A stretch of 42,909 nucleotides of DNA from the NCBI GenBank assembly GCA_944371995.1, contig CALVYD010000012.1, positions 1-42,909 on the forward strand, written 5' to 3'. The stretch is from an uncultured Bacilli bacterium (GTDB lineage: Bacteria > Bacillota_I > Bacilli_A > RF39 > UBA660). A program made the translations under genes and the position numbers. Positions 1 to 7,640 of the stretch are shown one piece after another (the stretch's first letter is position 1; every line of letters starts with the position of its first letter). The notes beneath the pieces are model-generated. The model made no database searches. It was not told the origin of the DNA and saw nothing but the letters and a program-made list of their open reading frames with translations.

Positions 1-38
1 TAAATTGCTTGGAAGATATTATATCAGTTATAAATCTT

Positions 39-69
39 AGTGCACAACTTCTGTGCACTTCATTTTTTA
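39..69 (+). terminator. Terminator of a gene upstream of the window
   Basis: A 7-bp perfect stem (39-45 AGTGCAC with 53-59 GTGCACT, 7-nt loop) is followed by TCATTTTTT. It probably ends a plus-strand transcript that started before the window. Confidence 0.6.
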
Positions 70-245
70 AAATACGTCATAAGAGAAGATTTTATATTCT
101 TTTCTTTTTTGGTTGTTATTTTGTAGAAAAAATGTTATCATTGTTATTGAGGGTAGGCTGGTATATTGTTTATACCCTTTTATCTATTATTTTGGTTAAT
201 TTATTCTCACTTTATAGAGATGTTTGAAATAGATTTTAAATATAG

Positions 246-273
246 TTGTAAAAAGGGATACCTTTACTATTCT
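246..273 (+). promoter_or_regulatory. Possible cdaA promoter
   Basis: TTGTAA (246-251), a 16-bp spacer and TATTCT (268-273). Both boxes match consensus at 4 of 6 positions. It is the best sigma-A-like candidate before the GGAGGG ribosome binding site at 297-302. Confidence 0.35.
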
Positions 274-307
274 TATTATATATTATTATGTAATATGGAG
301 GGATTAG

Positions 308-1141
308 ATGACGATAACAGTTACTGATGTTATATCAATACTGAGAAAATTAGGAGACATATGTCTTGTCTGGGTTATTTTTTATTTTATTTTAAAGAAT
401 ATTAAAAATAATATAAAACTTTCTTTAATTTTTAAAGGTGTAGTTTTTGTTATTATTTTGAGCTGGGTTAGTGATTGGTTAGGATTTACTACTATTGCAG
501 TCTTACTTGATTATATTATCCAATGGGCACCGATTGCTTTAATAGTAATATTTCAACCTGAGATTCGTACCATTTTGGAACAACTTGGTCGTAGTCAATT
601 GTTAGGAAGGCATAAAGTTTTGACTGTTGATGAACGAGAACATCTGGTTTACGAAATTGTTAATGCAGTTGATTATTTACGAAAAGAAAGAATTGGTGCA
701 TTGATTGTATTAGAACGTGATATTAGTTTAGGAAATTATATTGATAAGGCTAAAAAATTATACGCAGATTTATCTAGTGATTTGTTAATAGCTATTTTCT
801 ATGAAGGAAATCCACTTCATGATGGTGGTGTTATTATTCAAGGGGATAGAATTACTTGTGCAGGAGCAGTTTTTCCTACTAGTAACAGTCCTAAATTAAA
901 TCGAAGATTAGGTACTAGACATAGGGCAGCTTTAGGTTTGTCAGAAGAGACGGATGCTATATGTTTAGTGGTATCAGAAGAGACTGGTCGTGTTTCTATA
1001 GCATTAAAGGGAGAAATGCTATATAATTTAACGTTAGATGATGTTCGTATGATGTTAATTGATGAACTTCGACCAAAACAAGATATTGATTTAGATGAAG
1101 ATGAAATAGATGAGGAAGAGATATATGAAGAGAATAAGTAA
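308..1141 (+). CDS. cdaA: Diadenylate cyclase CdaA (DacA)
   Basis: Makes c-di-AMP from two ATP at the membrane; this messenger controls potassium and osmolyte transport and wall homeostasis in Bacillota. The 277-residue protein has three N-terminal membrane segments (about 18-32, 38-60, 61-82) and a DAC domain. The two signature motifs are DGG at 172-174, in the context PLHDGGVII, where most family members have DGA, and RHR at 204-206 (GTRHRAALG). The downstream VSEETGRVS block is also typical. A GGAGGG ribosome binding site precedes the ATG. It overlaps cdaR by 17 bases, the usual cdaA-cdaR pairing, but glmM, normally third, does not follow. The acidic C-terminal tail is unremarkable. Identity is secure from both motifs and context. 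Confidence 0.95.
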   Translation: MTITVTDVISILRKLGDICLVWVIFYFILKNIKNNIKLSLIFKGVVFVIILSWVSDWLGFTTIAVLLDYIIQWAPIALIVIFQPEIRTILEQLGRSQLLGRHKVLTVDEREHLVYEIVNAVDYLRKERIGALIVLERDISLGNYIDKAKKLYADLSSDLLIAIFYEGNPLHDGGVIIQGDRITCAGAVFPTSNSPKLNRRLGTRHRAALGLSEETDAICLVVSEETGRVSIALKGEMLYNLTLDDVRMMLIDELRPKQDIDLDEDEIDEEEIYEENK

Positions 1142-2483
1142 GAGTATAAAATCAATCTTTCGTCATATTGGATCATTCTTTGATAAATGGTTAATTACTC
1201 CCATTACTAAGTTGTTTTTAAAAGTTGCTGACTTTTTTAAAGATAATGCAAAAAGTGTTGATCGTATTGCTGGTAGAAAATCTACTTTAATTATTGTTAG
1301 TTTGATACTTGCTTTTGGTGTTTTTGTATTAATAGATCAAGAGTCAAGCGTTATGATTGATCAGTATGCGGAAGTGTTATATGATGAACCTGTAACTGCT
1401 GTTTATAACGAAGAGTTATATGTTGTAGAAGGGTTGCCTAAAACTGTTGATATTACCTTGATAGGTCAAAGAAGACATATTTTCTTGGCTAAACAATCGC
1501 CTTCTAAAGGAGTTACTGTTGATTTAACAGGATTAAAACCAGGAAATCATAAAGTTACTTTAGAATATTCGCAACGTTTGAAATCTTTGGATTATCGTTT
1601 AGATCCGTCTGAAGTAACGGTTACTATTTATGAGAAAGTTAGTGAAACTCGTACTTTAACAGTTGATATTCTACATCAGGATAACTTGGACAGTAAATTA
1701 TATATTGATGATGTTGAACTTGATAGAACTAATGTTATTATTAAAGGTGCAAAATATAAGTTAGAGCAGGTTGCTACTGTACGTGCTTTAGTGGATGTCG
1801 ATCAGATTAGTAATCCACAGGCTGGAGAGTTAACTTTGAAAGAGGTTCCTTTAGTTGCTTATGATGCAGAAGGAAAAACAGTTGATGTTGAAATTGTACC
1901 TAAGACTGTTGATGCTAAACTTACTATTACATCTCCAAGTAAAGAAATACCAATTACTATTGTTCCTACTGGTGACTTAGCCTTTGGTAAAGCTATTACT
2001 TCTATTGAAACTAATGTTTCTAATGTAACTGTTTATGGTGAACAAAGTGCTATTGACAAGATAAATGAGTTGGAAGTAGAAATTGATGTTAAAGGATTAG
2101 AAGCAGATAAAGAGTTTAATGTTACTTTGAAAAAACCTAATGGTATTACTGAGATTAGTGAAAAAACGATTACTGTTTCTGTTAAAGTTGATAATTCAAT
2201 CTCTAAAGAGTTTACTGTTGATAGGATTCAATTTAGAAATTTAGCTGATGGTTATACCGTACAGGCATTATCTCAAGCCGATACGAAGGTTACAGTTGTT
2301 GTTAGTGGTAGTGCTGATATTGTTAATAATCTTGATGCTTCTTCGATTACAGCTTACGTTAATCTTGATGGTTATAGTGTTGGTGAGCATGAGGTTGATG
2401 TTAAGGTTGAGAAATCTAATGTATTGCTTACTTATACACCAAAGACTAAACAAGTACAGGTAAGAATTTCAGAGAGTAGTTAG
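1125..2483 (+). CDS. cdaR: CdaA regulatory protein CdaR (YbbR repeats)
   Basis: Membrane-anchored extracytoplasmic partner that modulates CdaA activity. The 452-residue protein has a basic N-terminus, one membrane segment at about 53-70, then several YbbR-type beta-rich repeats of about 80 residues. Each carries the typical alternation of P-K-x-V-D-I-T and L-x-P-G-x-H-x-V elements (for example GLKPGNHKVTLEYS and YSVGEHEVDVKVEKS). I chose ATG 1125 because GAGGAAG at 1112-1118 sits at proper distance; an in-frame ATG at 1110 overlaps that site and would add five residues. The start lies inside the end of cdaA, implying translational coupling. Confidence 0.9.
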   Translation: MKRISKSIKSIFRHIGSFFDKWLITPITKLFLKVADFFKDNAKSVDRIAGRKSTLIIVSLILAFGVFVLIDQESSVMIDQYAEVLYDEPVTAVYNEELYVVEGLPKTVDITLIGQRRHIFLAKQSPSKGVTVDLTGLKPGNHKVTLEYSQRLKSLDYRLDPSEVTVTIYEKVSETRTLTVDILHQDNLDSKLYIDDVELDRTNVIIKGAKYKLEQVATVRALVDVDQISNPQAGELTLKEVPLVAYDAEGKTVDVEIVPKTVDAKLTITSPSKEIPITIVPTGDLAFGKAITSIETNVSNVTVYGEQSAIDKINELEVEIDVKGLEADKEFNVTLKKPNGITEISEKTITVSVKVDNSISKEFTVDRIQFRNLADGYTVQALSQADTKVTVVVSGSADIVNNLDASSITAYVNLDGYSVGEHEVDVKVEKSNVLLTYTPKTKQVQVRISESS

Positions 2484-2500
2484 TACTACTCTTTTTTTTG
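2473..2500 (+). terminator. Terminator after cdaR
   Basis: An 8-bp stem (AGAGTAGT with ACTACTCT, TAGT loop) followed by a T run. The cdaR stop codon lies in the hairpin loop. Confidence 0.8.
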
Positions 2501-2555
2501 CATAATTTTTTGTGAAAGGCATAAGGTTTATTAGAACTATGATAAGAGGTGGATT

Positions 2556-3554
2556 ATGAAAAAAGTTTTGCTGGTCTTTTTCTTTAGTATTTTTTTACTT
2601 TCTGGTTGTGGTAAATATGGGGAAGAAGATGTAATTAAAGATTTTAGTAAGAAGGTTAAAGATGCTAAGGCTTATTATGTGGAAGGAAATTTGGAACTCG
2701 TTAATAATGATGATGTTTATCATTATGATGTCGAAGTAGCTTTTAAAAGGGATAATTATTATCGTGTTAGTCTTACTAATACTTCTAATAATCATACTCA
2801 GGTAATTTTAAAGAATGACGATGGTGTTTATGTAGTTACTCCTTCTTTAAATAAGAGTTTTAAGTTCCAAAGTGATTGGCCTTATAGTAATTCTCAAATT
2901 TATTTGTTAGAGGCTATTGTTAATGATATTGAAGATGATAAAGAGCGTATTTTTAAAGAAACTGAAAATGGTTATACTTTTACTACAGCTGTTAATTATC
3001 CTAATAATCGTAATTTAGTTAAACAAAAAATAGATTTGTCTTCTAAATTAAAGTTAAAAAAAGTACAAGTATATAATAGTGATTCTGTAATTTGTATGAC
3101 GATGGAGTTTAAGAATATTGATTATTCTCCTACATTTAAAAAGGACTATTTTTCTTTGGATACTGTTATGAAGACATATTCAGTTAATGAAGAGGAAATC
3201 AAGCAAACTAGTAATTTAGATGATAGCATTTATCCTTTAATGGTTCCTTCTGGTACGAAACTTACCAGTGAGGAGAAAGTGACAAAGGATAATGGGGAAA
3301 GAATTATTATGACTTTTGATGGGGAAAAACCTTTTCTATTGGTGGAAGAGACTGCTAATATCGAAGATGAGTTTACTATTATTCCTACTTACGGAGAACC
3401 TTATCAATTAATGGATACTTTAGGTGTTATGACTAATAACTCTTTAAATTGGACTACTAATGGTATTGAATATTATCTGGTTAGTGATGTATTGAATCAG
3501 GATGAGTTAGTGGAAGTTGCTCAATCTATTGGTGTTGTTCAGACTATGAAATAA
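2556..3554 (+). CDS. GerS/LolA-like lipoprotein
   Basis: A predicted lipoprotein of 332 residues. It has a hydrophobic signal with lipobox LLSGC (lipidated Cys18) and a long extracytoplasmic domain with no membrane segment. The central block, including QVILKNDDGVYVVTPSLN and FKFQSDWPYS, resembles the GerS family of LolA-fold lipoproteins known from clostridial spore germination and cortex modification. That assignment is from remembered motif similarity, not a search. GAGGTGG precedes the ATG. It forms its own transcription unit between two terminators. I could not settle on a sigma factor: TATGAT at 2539-2544 has no good -35 box, and a GCATA at 2519-2523 is only a partial sporulation-type match. 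A general LolA-like envelope role is the alternative. Confidence 0.7.
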   Translation: MKKVLLVFFFSIFLLSGCGKYGEEDVIKDFSKKVKDAKAYYVEGNLELVNNDDVYHYDVEVAFKRDNYYRVSLTNTSNNHTQVILKNDDGVYVVTPSLNKSFKFQSDWPYSNSQIYLLEAIVNDIEDDKERIFKETENGYTFTTAVNYPNNRNLVKQKIDLSSKLKLKKVQVYNSDSVICMTMEFKNIDYSPTFKKDYFSLDTVMKTYSVNEEEIKQTSNLDDSIYPLMVPSGTKLTSEEKVTKDNGERIIMTFDGEKPFLLVEETANIEDEFTIIPTYGEPYQLMDTLGVMTNNSLNWTTNGIEYYLVSDVLNQDELVEVAQSIGVVQTMK

Positions 3555-3577
3555 AAGAGGCTTTACCTCTTTTTTTT
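3553..3577 (+). terminator. Terminator after the GerS-like gene
   Basis: An 8-bp stem (AAAAGAGG with CCTCTTTT, 5-nt loop) running into a T tract. Confidence 0.8.
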
Positions 3578-3581
3578 CTTG

Positions 3582-3590
3582 TGTTATAAT
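3582..3590 (+). promoter_or_regulatory. Extended -10 promoter, TGTTATAAT
   Basis: A perfect TATAAT with the TGn extension. The only -35 candidate (TTTACC at 3562-3567, 17-bp spacing) lies inside the preceding terminator. Transcription would begin near 3597, giving a leader of only about 10 bases. Confidence 0.6.
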
Positions 3591-3606
3591 TTGATTGGGT
3601 GGTTAT

Positions 3607-4140
3607 ATGGCAAATAATAGGCAATACAGAAGAAAGATGCATTCTAAGATAGATTCCATCGAGTCTTCTTTTTCATCAGAAATGTTTAAAGTGGTTAAAA
3701 TATTGTTAGCAGTCTTTGTTTTTTTAGCAGTATTTTATTTTTTAACAGTTTATCTTCTTGAAAGAGATACTTCATCTAGTGTTATTGATACTACTCCAGC
3801 AGAAGCAGATATACAATATCAAGAGATTTTAGCGGGAAATAGTTTTTCTAAAGGTGATGATCACTACTTTGTACTTTATTATGATATGTCTTCAGAAGAT
3901 TTAAAATCATCTTATACTAATTTAGTTAGTACTTATGAAGATAAGGATAATCATTTTTCTATTTATACTGTTGATATGAGTAGTGCTTTCAATAAACAAT
4001 ATTCTGCAGATACGTCTAATCCTTCTGTTCAAGTAGTTGATAATTTAAAAATTTCAGGTCCTACTTTGATAGAGTTTAATCAAGGAAAAGTTACAAATTA
4101 TGTTGAAGGATTCGATGCTATTTCTGATGTTTTAAATTAA
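3607..4140 (+). CDS. Membrane-anchored thioredoxin-fold-like protein without CxxC
   Basis: A protein of 177 residues with a basic cytoplasmic N-terminus, one membrane segment (about 30-50, rich in V, F and L) and an extracytoplasmic domain. The domain reads like a thioredoxin fold: FVLYYDMSSEDLK, then YTVDMSSAF, then ISGPTLIEFNQGKV, the last matching the cis-proline/beta4 region (P-T-L-I-x-F). There is no cysteine pair, so redox activity is not expected. ATG 3607 is preferred because GGGTGG lies just upstream; an in-frame TTG at 3595 lacks one. The function is unknown; the fold call is an inference from pattern. Confidence 0.7.
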   Translation: MANNRQYRRKMHSKIDSIESSFSSEMFKVVKILLAVFVFLAVFYFLTVYLLERDTSSSVIDTTPAEADIQYQEILAGNSFSKGDDHYFVLYYDMSSEDLKSSYTNLVSTYEDKDNHFSIYTVDMSSAFNKQYSADTSNPSVQVVDNLKISGPTLIEFNQGKVTNYVEGFDAISDVLN

Positions 4141-4165
4141 GGAATGAAGTTTCCTTATTTTTTTT
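4138..4165 (+). terminator. Terminator between 3607 gene and ctp
   Basis: A 7-bp stem (TAAGGAA with TTCCTTA, 6-nt loop) and eight or more T. The stop codon of the upstream gene starts the stem. Confidence 0.8.
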
Positions 4166-4174
4166 GGCATTTTA

Positions 4175-4183
4175 TGGTATGAT
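4175..4183 (+). promoter_or_regulatory. Extended -10 promoter of ctp, TGGTATGAT
   Basis: TATGAT (4178-4183) with TG at the extended position. No good -35 box is visible; the sequence expected there is the preceding terminator T tract. Confidence 0.5.
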
Positions 4184-4210
4184 AGTAATAGATTGTATCG
4201 AGGTGGTATT

Positions 4211-5494
4211 ATGTTTAAACATAATAAAAGTCCATTTATAAAACCTAATTTTCATAAGATTTCTCAATTAACAGAAGAAGTTTCTGATGATGAAAATATT
4301 AGGGAAATTATTGTTGAACATAAGAGTGGATTTAATACATTGGAAGTATTGATTATTGTTGTTGTTTCAATTGCTTTTGGTATTATAGTTGGTTTTAGTT
4401 TATCTATTTTCCGTAATAATTATCAAGGTGTAAAGGTATCAGAACCATTAAAAGAAATGGTTGCAGTATATAAAAATATTTTGGATACTTATTATGAAGA
4501 TGTAGATGGTAGCGATTTGGCTGATGCTGCTATTGAGGGAATGATTTCGTCATTGGATGACCCTTATTCTATTTATATGGATGAAGATGATTCTGATGCT
4601 TTTAATACTACTGTTGATGGTAGCTATGTTGGTATTGGTGTAACTGTTGCTGCTAGTGATACAAGTGATTTTATTGTTATCGATATTTTAAATGATTCTC
4701 CAGCACAAAAAGCAGGTATTGAAGTAGGAGATGTTATTACTAAAATTGATTCTAAATCTGTAATTGGATTAACTTTGGATGATATTAGTTCTTTAATAAA
4801 AGGAAAAGCTGGCAGTAAAGTTAAATTGACTTTATTACGTGGAGAAGATACGATAGAAAAAACAGTAACTCGTGGTAATGTTGAACTTGTTTCTGTTATT
4901 TCGAATGTATATCATGATGATATTGGTTATATCTATATACAAAATTTTGCTGCCAATACTTATCAACAATTTAAAGAAGAACTGAAAAAGTTAGAAAAAG
5001 AAAATATTCAGTCTTTGATTATTGATGTACGTTCTAATCCAGGAGGGCATCTTAATCAAACGAGAGATATTTTGGAATTGTTTATGGATAAGAATAAAGT
5101 ATTGTATCGGGTAGAATTTAAAGGCGATAAAGAAAAAATTAAAGATGAAACCAAAGCATCTAGAAGTTATCCGGTTGTGGTGTTAATTAATTCTGCTAGT
5201 GCCTCTGCTTCTGAAATTTTGGCTGCTAGTTTTCAAGATTCTTATTCTAACGCTGTTTTGGTTGGTGAGACTACTTATGGAAAAGGTACTGTACAACAAG
5301 CATTTTCTTTATCTGACGGTTCCAGTTTAAAGTATACTACAGAAAGATGGTTAACTCCTAAAGGAAAGTGGATTGATGGTAAAGGAGTAAGTCCTGATTA
5401 TGAAGTTTCATTATCTGATGATTATCTACAAAGTCCTACTGAGGATAATGATTCACAGTTACAGAAAGCAATTGAATTACTTAATCAGTCTTAA
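4211..5494 (+). CDS. S41 C-terminal processing peptidase (CtpA/CtpB-like)
   Basis: A membrane-anchored serine protease that cleaves after recognising C-termini through a PDZ domain. The 427-residue protein has one membrane segment (about 43-65), a PDZ domain (about 125-215, with YVGIGVTV and DSPAQKAGIEVGDVI) and the S41 core. By alignment with Prc the catalytic pair is Ser332, in the SASASASE run, and Lys358, in TTYGKGTVQQ; conserved RSNPGG lies before them. ATG 4211 is chosen because GAGGTGG sits at the correct distance; an upstream in-frame ATG at 4193 has none. In Bacillus, CtpB acts in the sporulation SpoIVFB checkpoint, which would fit a spore former, but a vegetative CtpA role is equally possible. 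Confidence 0.9.
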   Translation: MFKHNKSPFIKPNFHKISQLTEEVSDDENIREIIVEHKSGFNTLEVLIIVVVSIAFGIIVGFSLSIFRNNYQGVKVSEPLKEMVAVYKNILDTYYEDVDGSDLADAAIEGMISSLDDPYSIYMDEDDSDAFNTTVDGSYVGIGVTVAASDTSDFIVIDILNDSPAQKAGIEVGDVITKIDSKSVIGLTLDDISSLIKGKAGSKVKLTLLRGEDTIEKTVTRGNVELVSVISNVYHDDIGYIYIQNFAANTYQQFKEELKKLEKENIQSLIIDVRSNPGGHLNQTRDILELFMDKNKVLYRVEFKGDKEKIKDETKASRSYPVVVLINSASASASEILAASFQDSYSNAVLVGETTYGKGTVQQAFSLSDGSSLKYTTERWLTPKGKWIDGKGVSPDYEVSLSDDYLQSPTEDNDSQLQKAIELLNQS

Positions 5495-5523
5495 AAATAC
5501 TAGTTTTAGCTAGTATTTTTTTC
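5493..5523. terminator. Bidirectional terminator between ctp and sortase gene
   Basis: An 11-bp stem (5493-5503 with 5510-5520, 6-nt loop). T-rich on the plus side and A-rich on the other, so it can serve both convergent genes. The sortase stop codon lies in the loop. Confidence 0.85.
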
Positions 5524-6030
5524 TTGGATACTATTTATTACGAGTTGATTATTATCATTTTCTGGACTACAGGTTGTTAGTATTAATTGATTATTTTTGT
5601 TTTTATTTACATGGATATATCCGGTTTTCGGTTCTTCCCAGATATTAATTACTTTATAAACATATATATTATTTTTATACTTTAATTCTATTGTGTCTCC
5701 AAGTGCTAAGTCTTTTAATTTTTCAAAATAAGCAATTGGTCCTGTTCCCGAATGTGCTGCTAGAAAAACAATACTTTCTTTTTCTGTAGGCATTATGGAT
5801 TCTTCTAAAATGGTAATATTTTCTTCCACATTGTTATGAATACTTTCTTTTTTATATAAAGGTTGTGAAAGATTTATTTTTTCTATTTTTAGATAGCCTA
5901 TGTTCTCTGCATCAATTTGATTATCTATATTTGTCTTATATATTTCCATAGGTTTATTATCTATATAAATTTTATAACATGTTAAAGAGTAAAATATTAG
6001 TAATCCTATTATACTTATTATTTTTTTCAT
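5506..6030 (-). CDS. Small sortase (class not assigned)
   Basis: Cysteine transpeptidase that would attach the neighbouring surface protein to the cell wall. The 174-residue protein has an N-terminal membrane anchor (about 4-20), the catalytic His93 in AAHSGTG, and Cys154 in LILTTCSPE, matching the sortase TLxTC motif. The third catalytic position, usually Arg some 7-9 residues after the Cys, reads Gln162 (NDNNQLVI). The start codon overlaps the stop of the adhesin gene in an ATGA arrangement, so the two are co-translated. The short length and absence of extra domains resemble class D-like or minimal sortases. Function of the His and Cys is family knowledge; activity with Gln is uncertain. 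Confidence 0.88.
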   Translation of the reverse strand: MKKIISIIGLLIFYSLTCYKIYIDNKPMEIYKTNIDNQIDAENIGYLKIEKINLSQPLYKKESIHNNVEENITILEESIMPTEKESIVFLAAHSGTGPIAYFEKLKDLALGDTIELKYKNNIYVYKVINIWEEPKTGYIHVNKNKNNQLILTTCSPENDNNQLVINSIQEKNTS

Positions 6031-7439
6031 ATGTTAAATAATCTTATTATTAATGTGATAAAATATGTTATAAAATTTGTTCTTGTATTTGGTACTTTAA
6101 TTTTGTAATCTGTGAGTTTTATTATTTCATCTTCCATGTTATCAATAATTAGTTCTATATCTTCTACTTTTTGATAACCTTCAGTTGTATTTTCTTGTAC
6201 TATTTTATATTCTCCATAAGGTAAAATGATTTCTGCTTTTCCAAATTCATCAGTTGTTATTGTTGTAATTAAATTGTTATCTTTATCAAAGATTAGGAAA
6301 TTAATATTTTTTTCTGGTATTTTGTTTGTCTCATCATAAGTTTTGTATATAATTACTTTCTTTTTTATGATTTCGTTTTCTAATATTAATTGTTGATTTG
6401 GATTTTCTTCTGATATTGTTATTTCATATTTTTTAGTATCTAATTGGTATCCTTTTGGTGGTACTATTTCTTGTAGATAATACGTTCCAAATGGTATGTT
6501 TTTAATGATTCCCTTTGAGTTTTCGTTAATAGTAATTTCGGCTATCTTTTCATCATGTTGATTAAATAGTCCGTAAATTGCACCGATAAGGGAACCATCT
6601 CCACTGGCGATAATTGACTGTGTGTCTTTATCTATTTTTGTTATTTCTATTAGGGTATTTATTACATTTATTTTTAATTGTTCAGTTTTATTCGGAATAT
6701 CTCCAGTCTGCATTAATGCTTGGCTATCTAATGCTTGATAAAATAAAATGGGTTTGTTATAATGATTTTCTTGTTTTAAGAGATTAATTGTGTATTCTCC
6801 TTTTGTTAAGTTATCTCCAATTAGTTTATTTCCTTCAATGCGGAAATTTTGATTATCTATGGAGTATGTTGATATTATATTGTTGGTATCTTCTAAAAAA
6901 ATGGTTTCTCCTTCTACTATAGTATAAGTCTTATTTAGTAAGGATGTTGATTTATGATAATTGGTAATTAAGGTGTTTATTTCGTTCATTTCCTGTGTAT
7001 ATGCTTCGATTCTAGGACCGTTTAATCCATCTGTGAAATAAAAGTTAGCTGTTGGATCTGCTGTTTGCCATATCATAAATTGTGTAATTGCATACCATTT
7101 TTTATCTGTGTGATTGTGATAACCATAACCAAAATAGGCAATCTCTGTAATCCTTTCTTTCTGTTGCTGTGTTAGATTGGTAGGGTTTATTGTTTCTTCA
7201 TAGGTACTTCCTTCTGTAAAGAATATAAAGGGATCTATACAATAGGCAAATTGATTTGTTCCTACTTGACGAAAGAATCTGGCCTTTTGGTAATAAATGG
7301 CGGATATTTCAGTTTTTTGTTTATTCATGTAAATTCCATCGATATACTCTCCTTCATAAAATTGTGTTTGTGCTTCTACTTTTGTACTACATATGAATGT
7401 TAACATTATTGTCATTAAGATAAATATTATTTTTTTCAT
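6027..7439 (-). CDS. Surface adhesin with thioester and SpaA-like domains
   Basis: A secreted wall-anchored protein of 470 residues. It has a signal peptide (1-23, cleavage likely after VEA) and an N-terminal Cys-Gln thioester domain: Cys67 in AYCIDP and Gln120 in AITQFMIWQ, the pair that forms the internal thioester used for covalent host binding in Gram-positive adhesins. Two SpaA-like Ig folds follow: 262-357, with Lys268 (ITKIDKD), Glu324 (YYLQEIVPPKGY) and Asn355 placed to form an isopeptide bond, and about 360-440. It ends with the sorting-like motif VPNTRT (449-454), a hydrophobic stretch and one Arg. The minus-strand AAAGGAGG site lies just before the ATG. The sortase follows with a 4-base overlap. 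Domain calls rest on motif recognition. Confidence 0.88.
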   Translation of the reverse strand: MKKIIFILMTIMLTFICSTKVEAQTQFYEGEYIDGIYMNKQKTEISAIYYQKARFFRQVGTNQFAYCIDPFIFFTEGSTYEETINPTNLTQQQKERITEIAYFGYGYHNHTDKKWYAITQFMIWQTADPTANFYFTDGLNGPRIEAYTQEMNEINTLITNYHKSTSLLNKTYTIVEGETIFLEDTNNIISTYSIDNQNFRIEGNKLIGDNLTKGEYTINLLKQENHYNKPILFYQALDSQALMQTGDIPNKTEQLKINVINTLIEITKIDKDTQSIIASGDGSLIGAIYGLFNQHDEKIAEITINENSKGIIKNIPFGTYYLQEIVPPKGYQLDTKKYEITISEENPNQQLILENEIIKKKVIIYKTYDETNKIPEKNINFLIFDKDNNLITTITTDEFGKAEIILPYGEYKIVQENTTEGYQKVEDIELIIDNMEDEIIKLTDYKIKVPNTRTNFITYFITLIIRLFNI

Positions 7440-7462
7440 ACATTTCCTCCTTTTGCTTTTAC

Positions 7463-7491
7463 ATGATAACAGGAGTAAAATAGTAATGCAA
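7463..7491 (-). promoter_or_regulatory. Promoter of the adhesin-sortase operon
   Basis: Read on the minus strand: TTGCAT (7486-7491), 17-bp spacer ending in TGT, then TATCAT (7463-7468). It is a sigma-A-like site with an extended -10, placed 24 bases before the start codon. Confidence 0.65.
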
Positions 7492-7561
7492 ATGTAACTT
7501 TTTACTTTTTCCTAATTACTTTATTTATAAAATTATTAAAATCTATGGTGAAAAATGTAAT

Positions 7562-7591
7562 TTTGTTTATAATTATGATTTAATAAACAAA
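7562..7591. repeat. Inverted repeat upstream of fhs
   Basis: Two 9-bp arms, TTTGTTTAT (7562-7570) and ATAAACAAA (7583-7591), separated by 12 bases. They end about 20 bases before the fhs -10 box. The position suits a repressor or activator site; there is no T tract, so a terminator is unlikely. Confidence 0.4.
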
Positions 7592-7611
7592 TATCATAAA
7601 AAATTGAAATA

Positions 7612-7620
7612 TGTTATAAT
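7612..7620 (+). promoter_or_regulatory. Extended -10 promoter of fhs, TGTTATAAT
   Basis: Perfect TATAAT (7615-7620) with TGn. The -35 region (TATCAT, 17-bp spacing) is poor. The transcript would start near 7627, with AGGTGA at 7631-7636. Confidence 0.6.
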
Positions 7621-7640
7621 CTAGTTAGTGAGGTGATATT

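Larger units (their letters stand above)
1..307. other. Intergenic region upstream of cdaA
   Basis: I see no convincing gene here. A TTG-initiated 72-codon frame (9-227) is open to the window edge, but it has no ribosome binding site and contains a terminator-like hairpin at 39-69, so I do not call it. The stretch looks like the 3' flank of a gene outside the window followed by the cdaA promoter region. Confidence 0.6.

Noticed and set aside
9..227. TTG-initiated 72-codon hydrophobic frame
   Set aside because: No ribosome binding site, open to the window edge, and a terminator-like hairpin lies within it at 39-69.
838..1176. Minus-strand 112-codon frame over the end of cdaA
   Set aside because: Low-complexity Ser/Ile translation opposite an acidic coding stretch; shadow frame.
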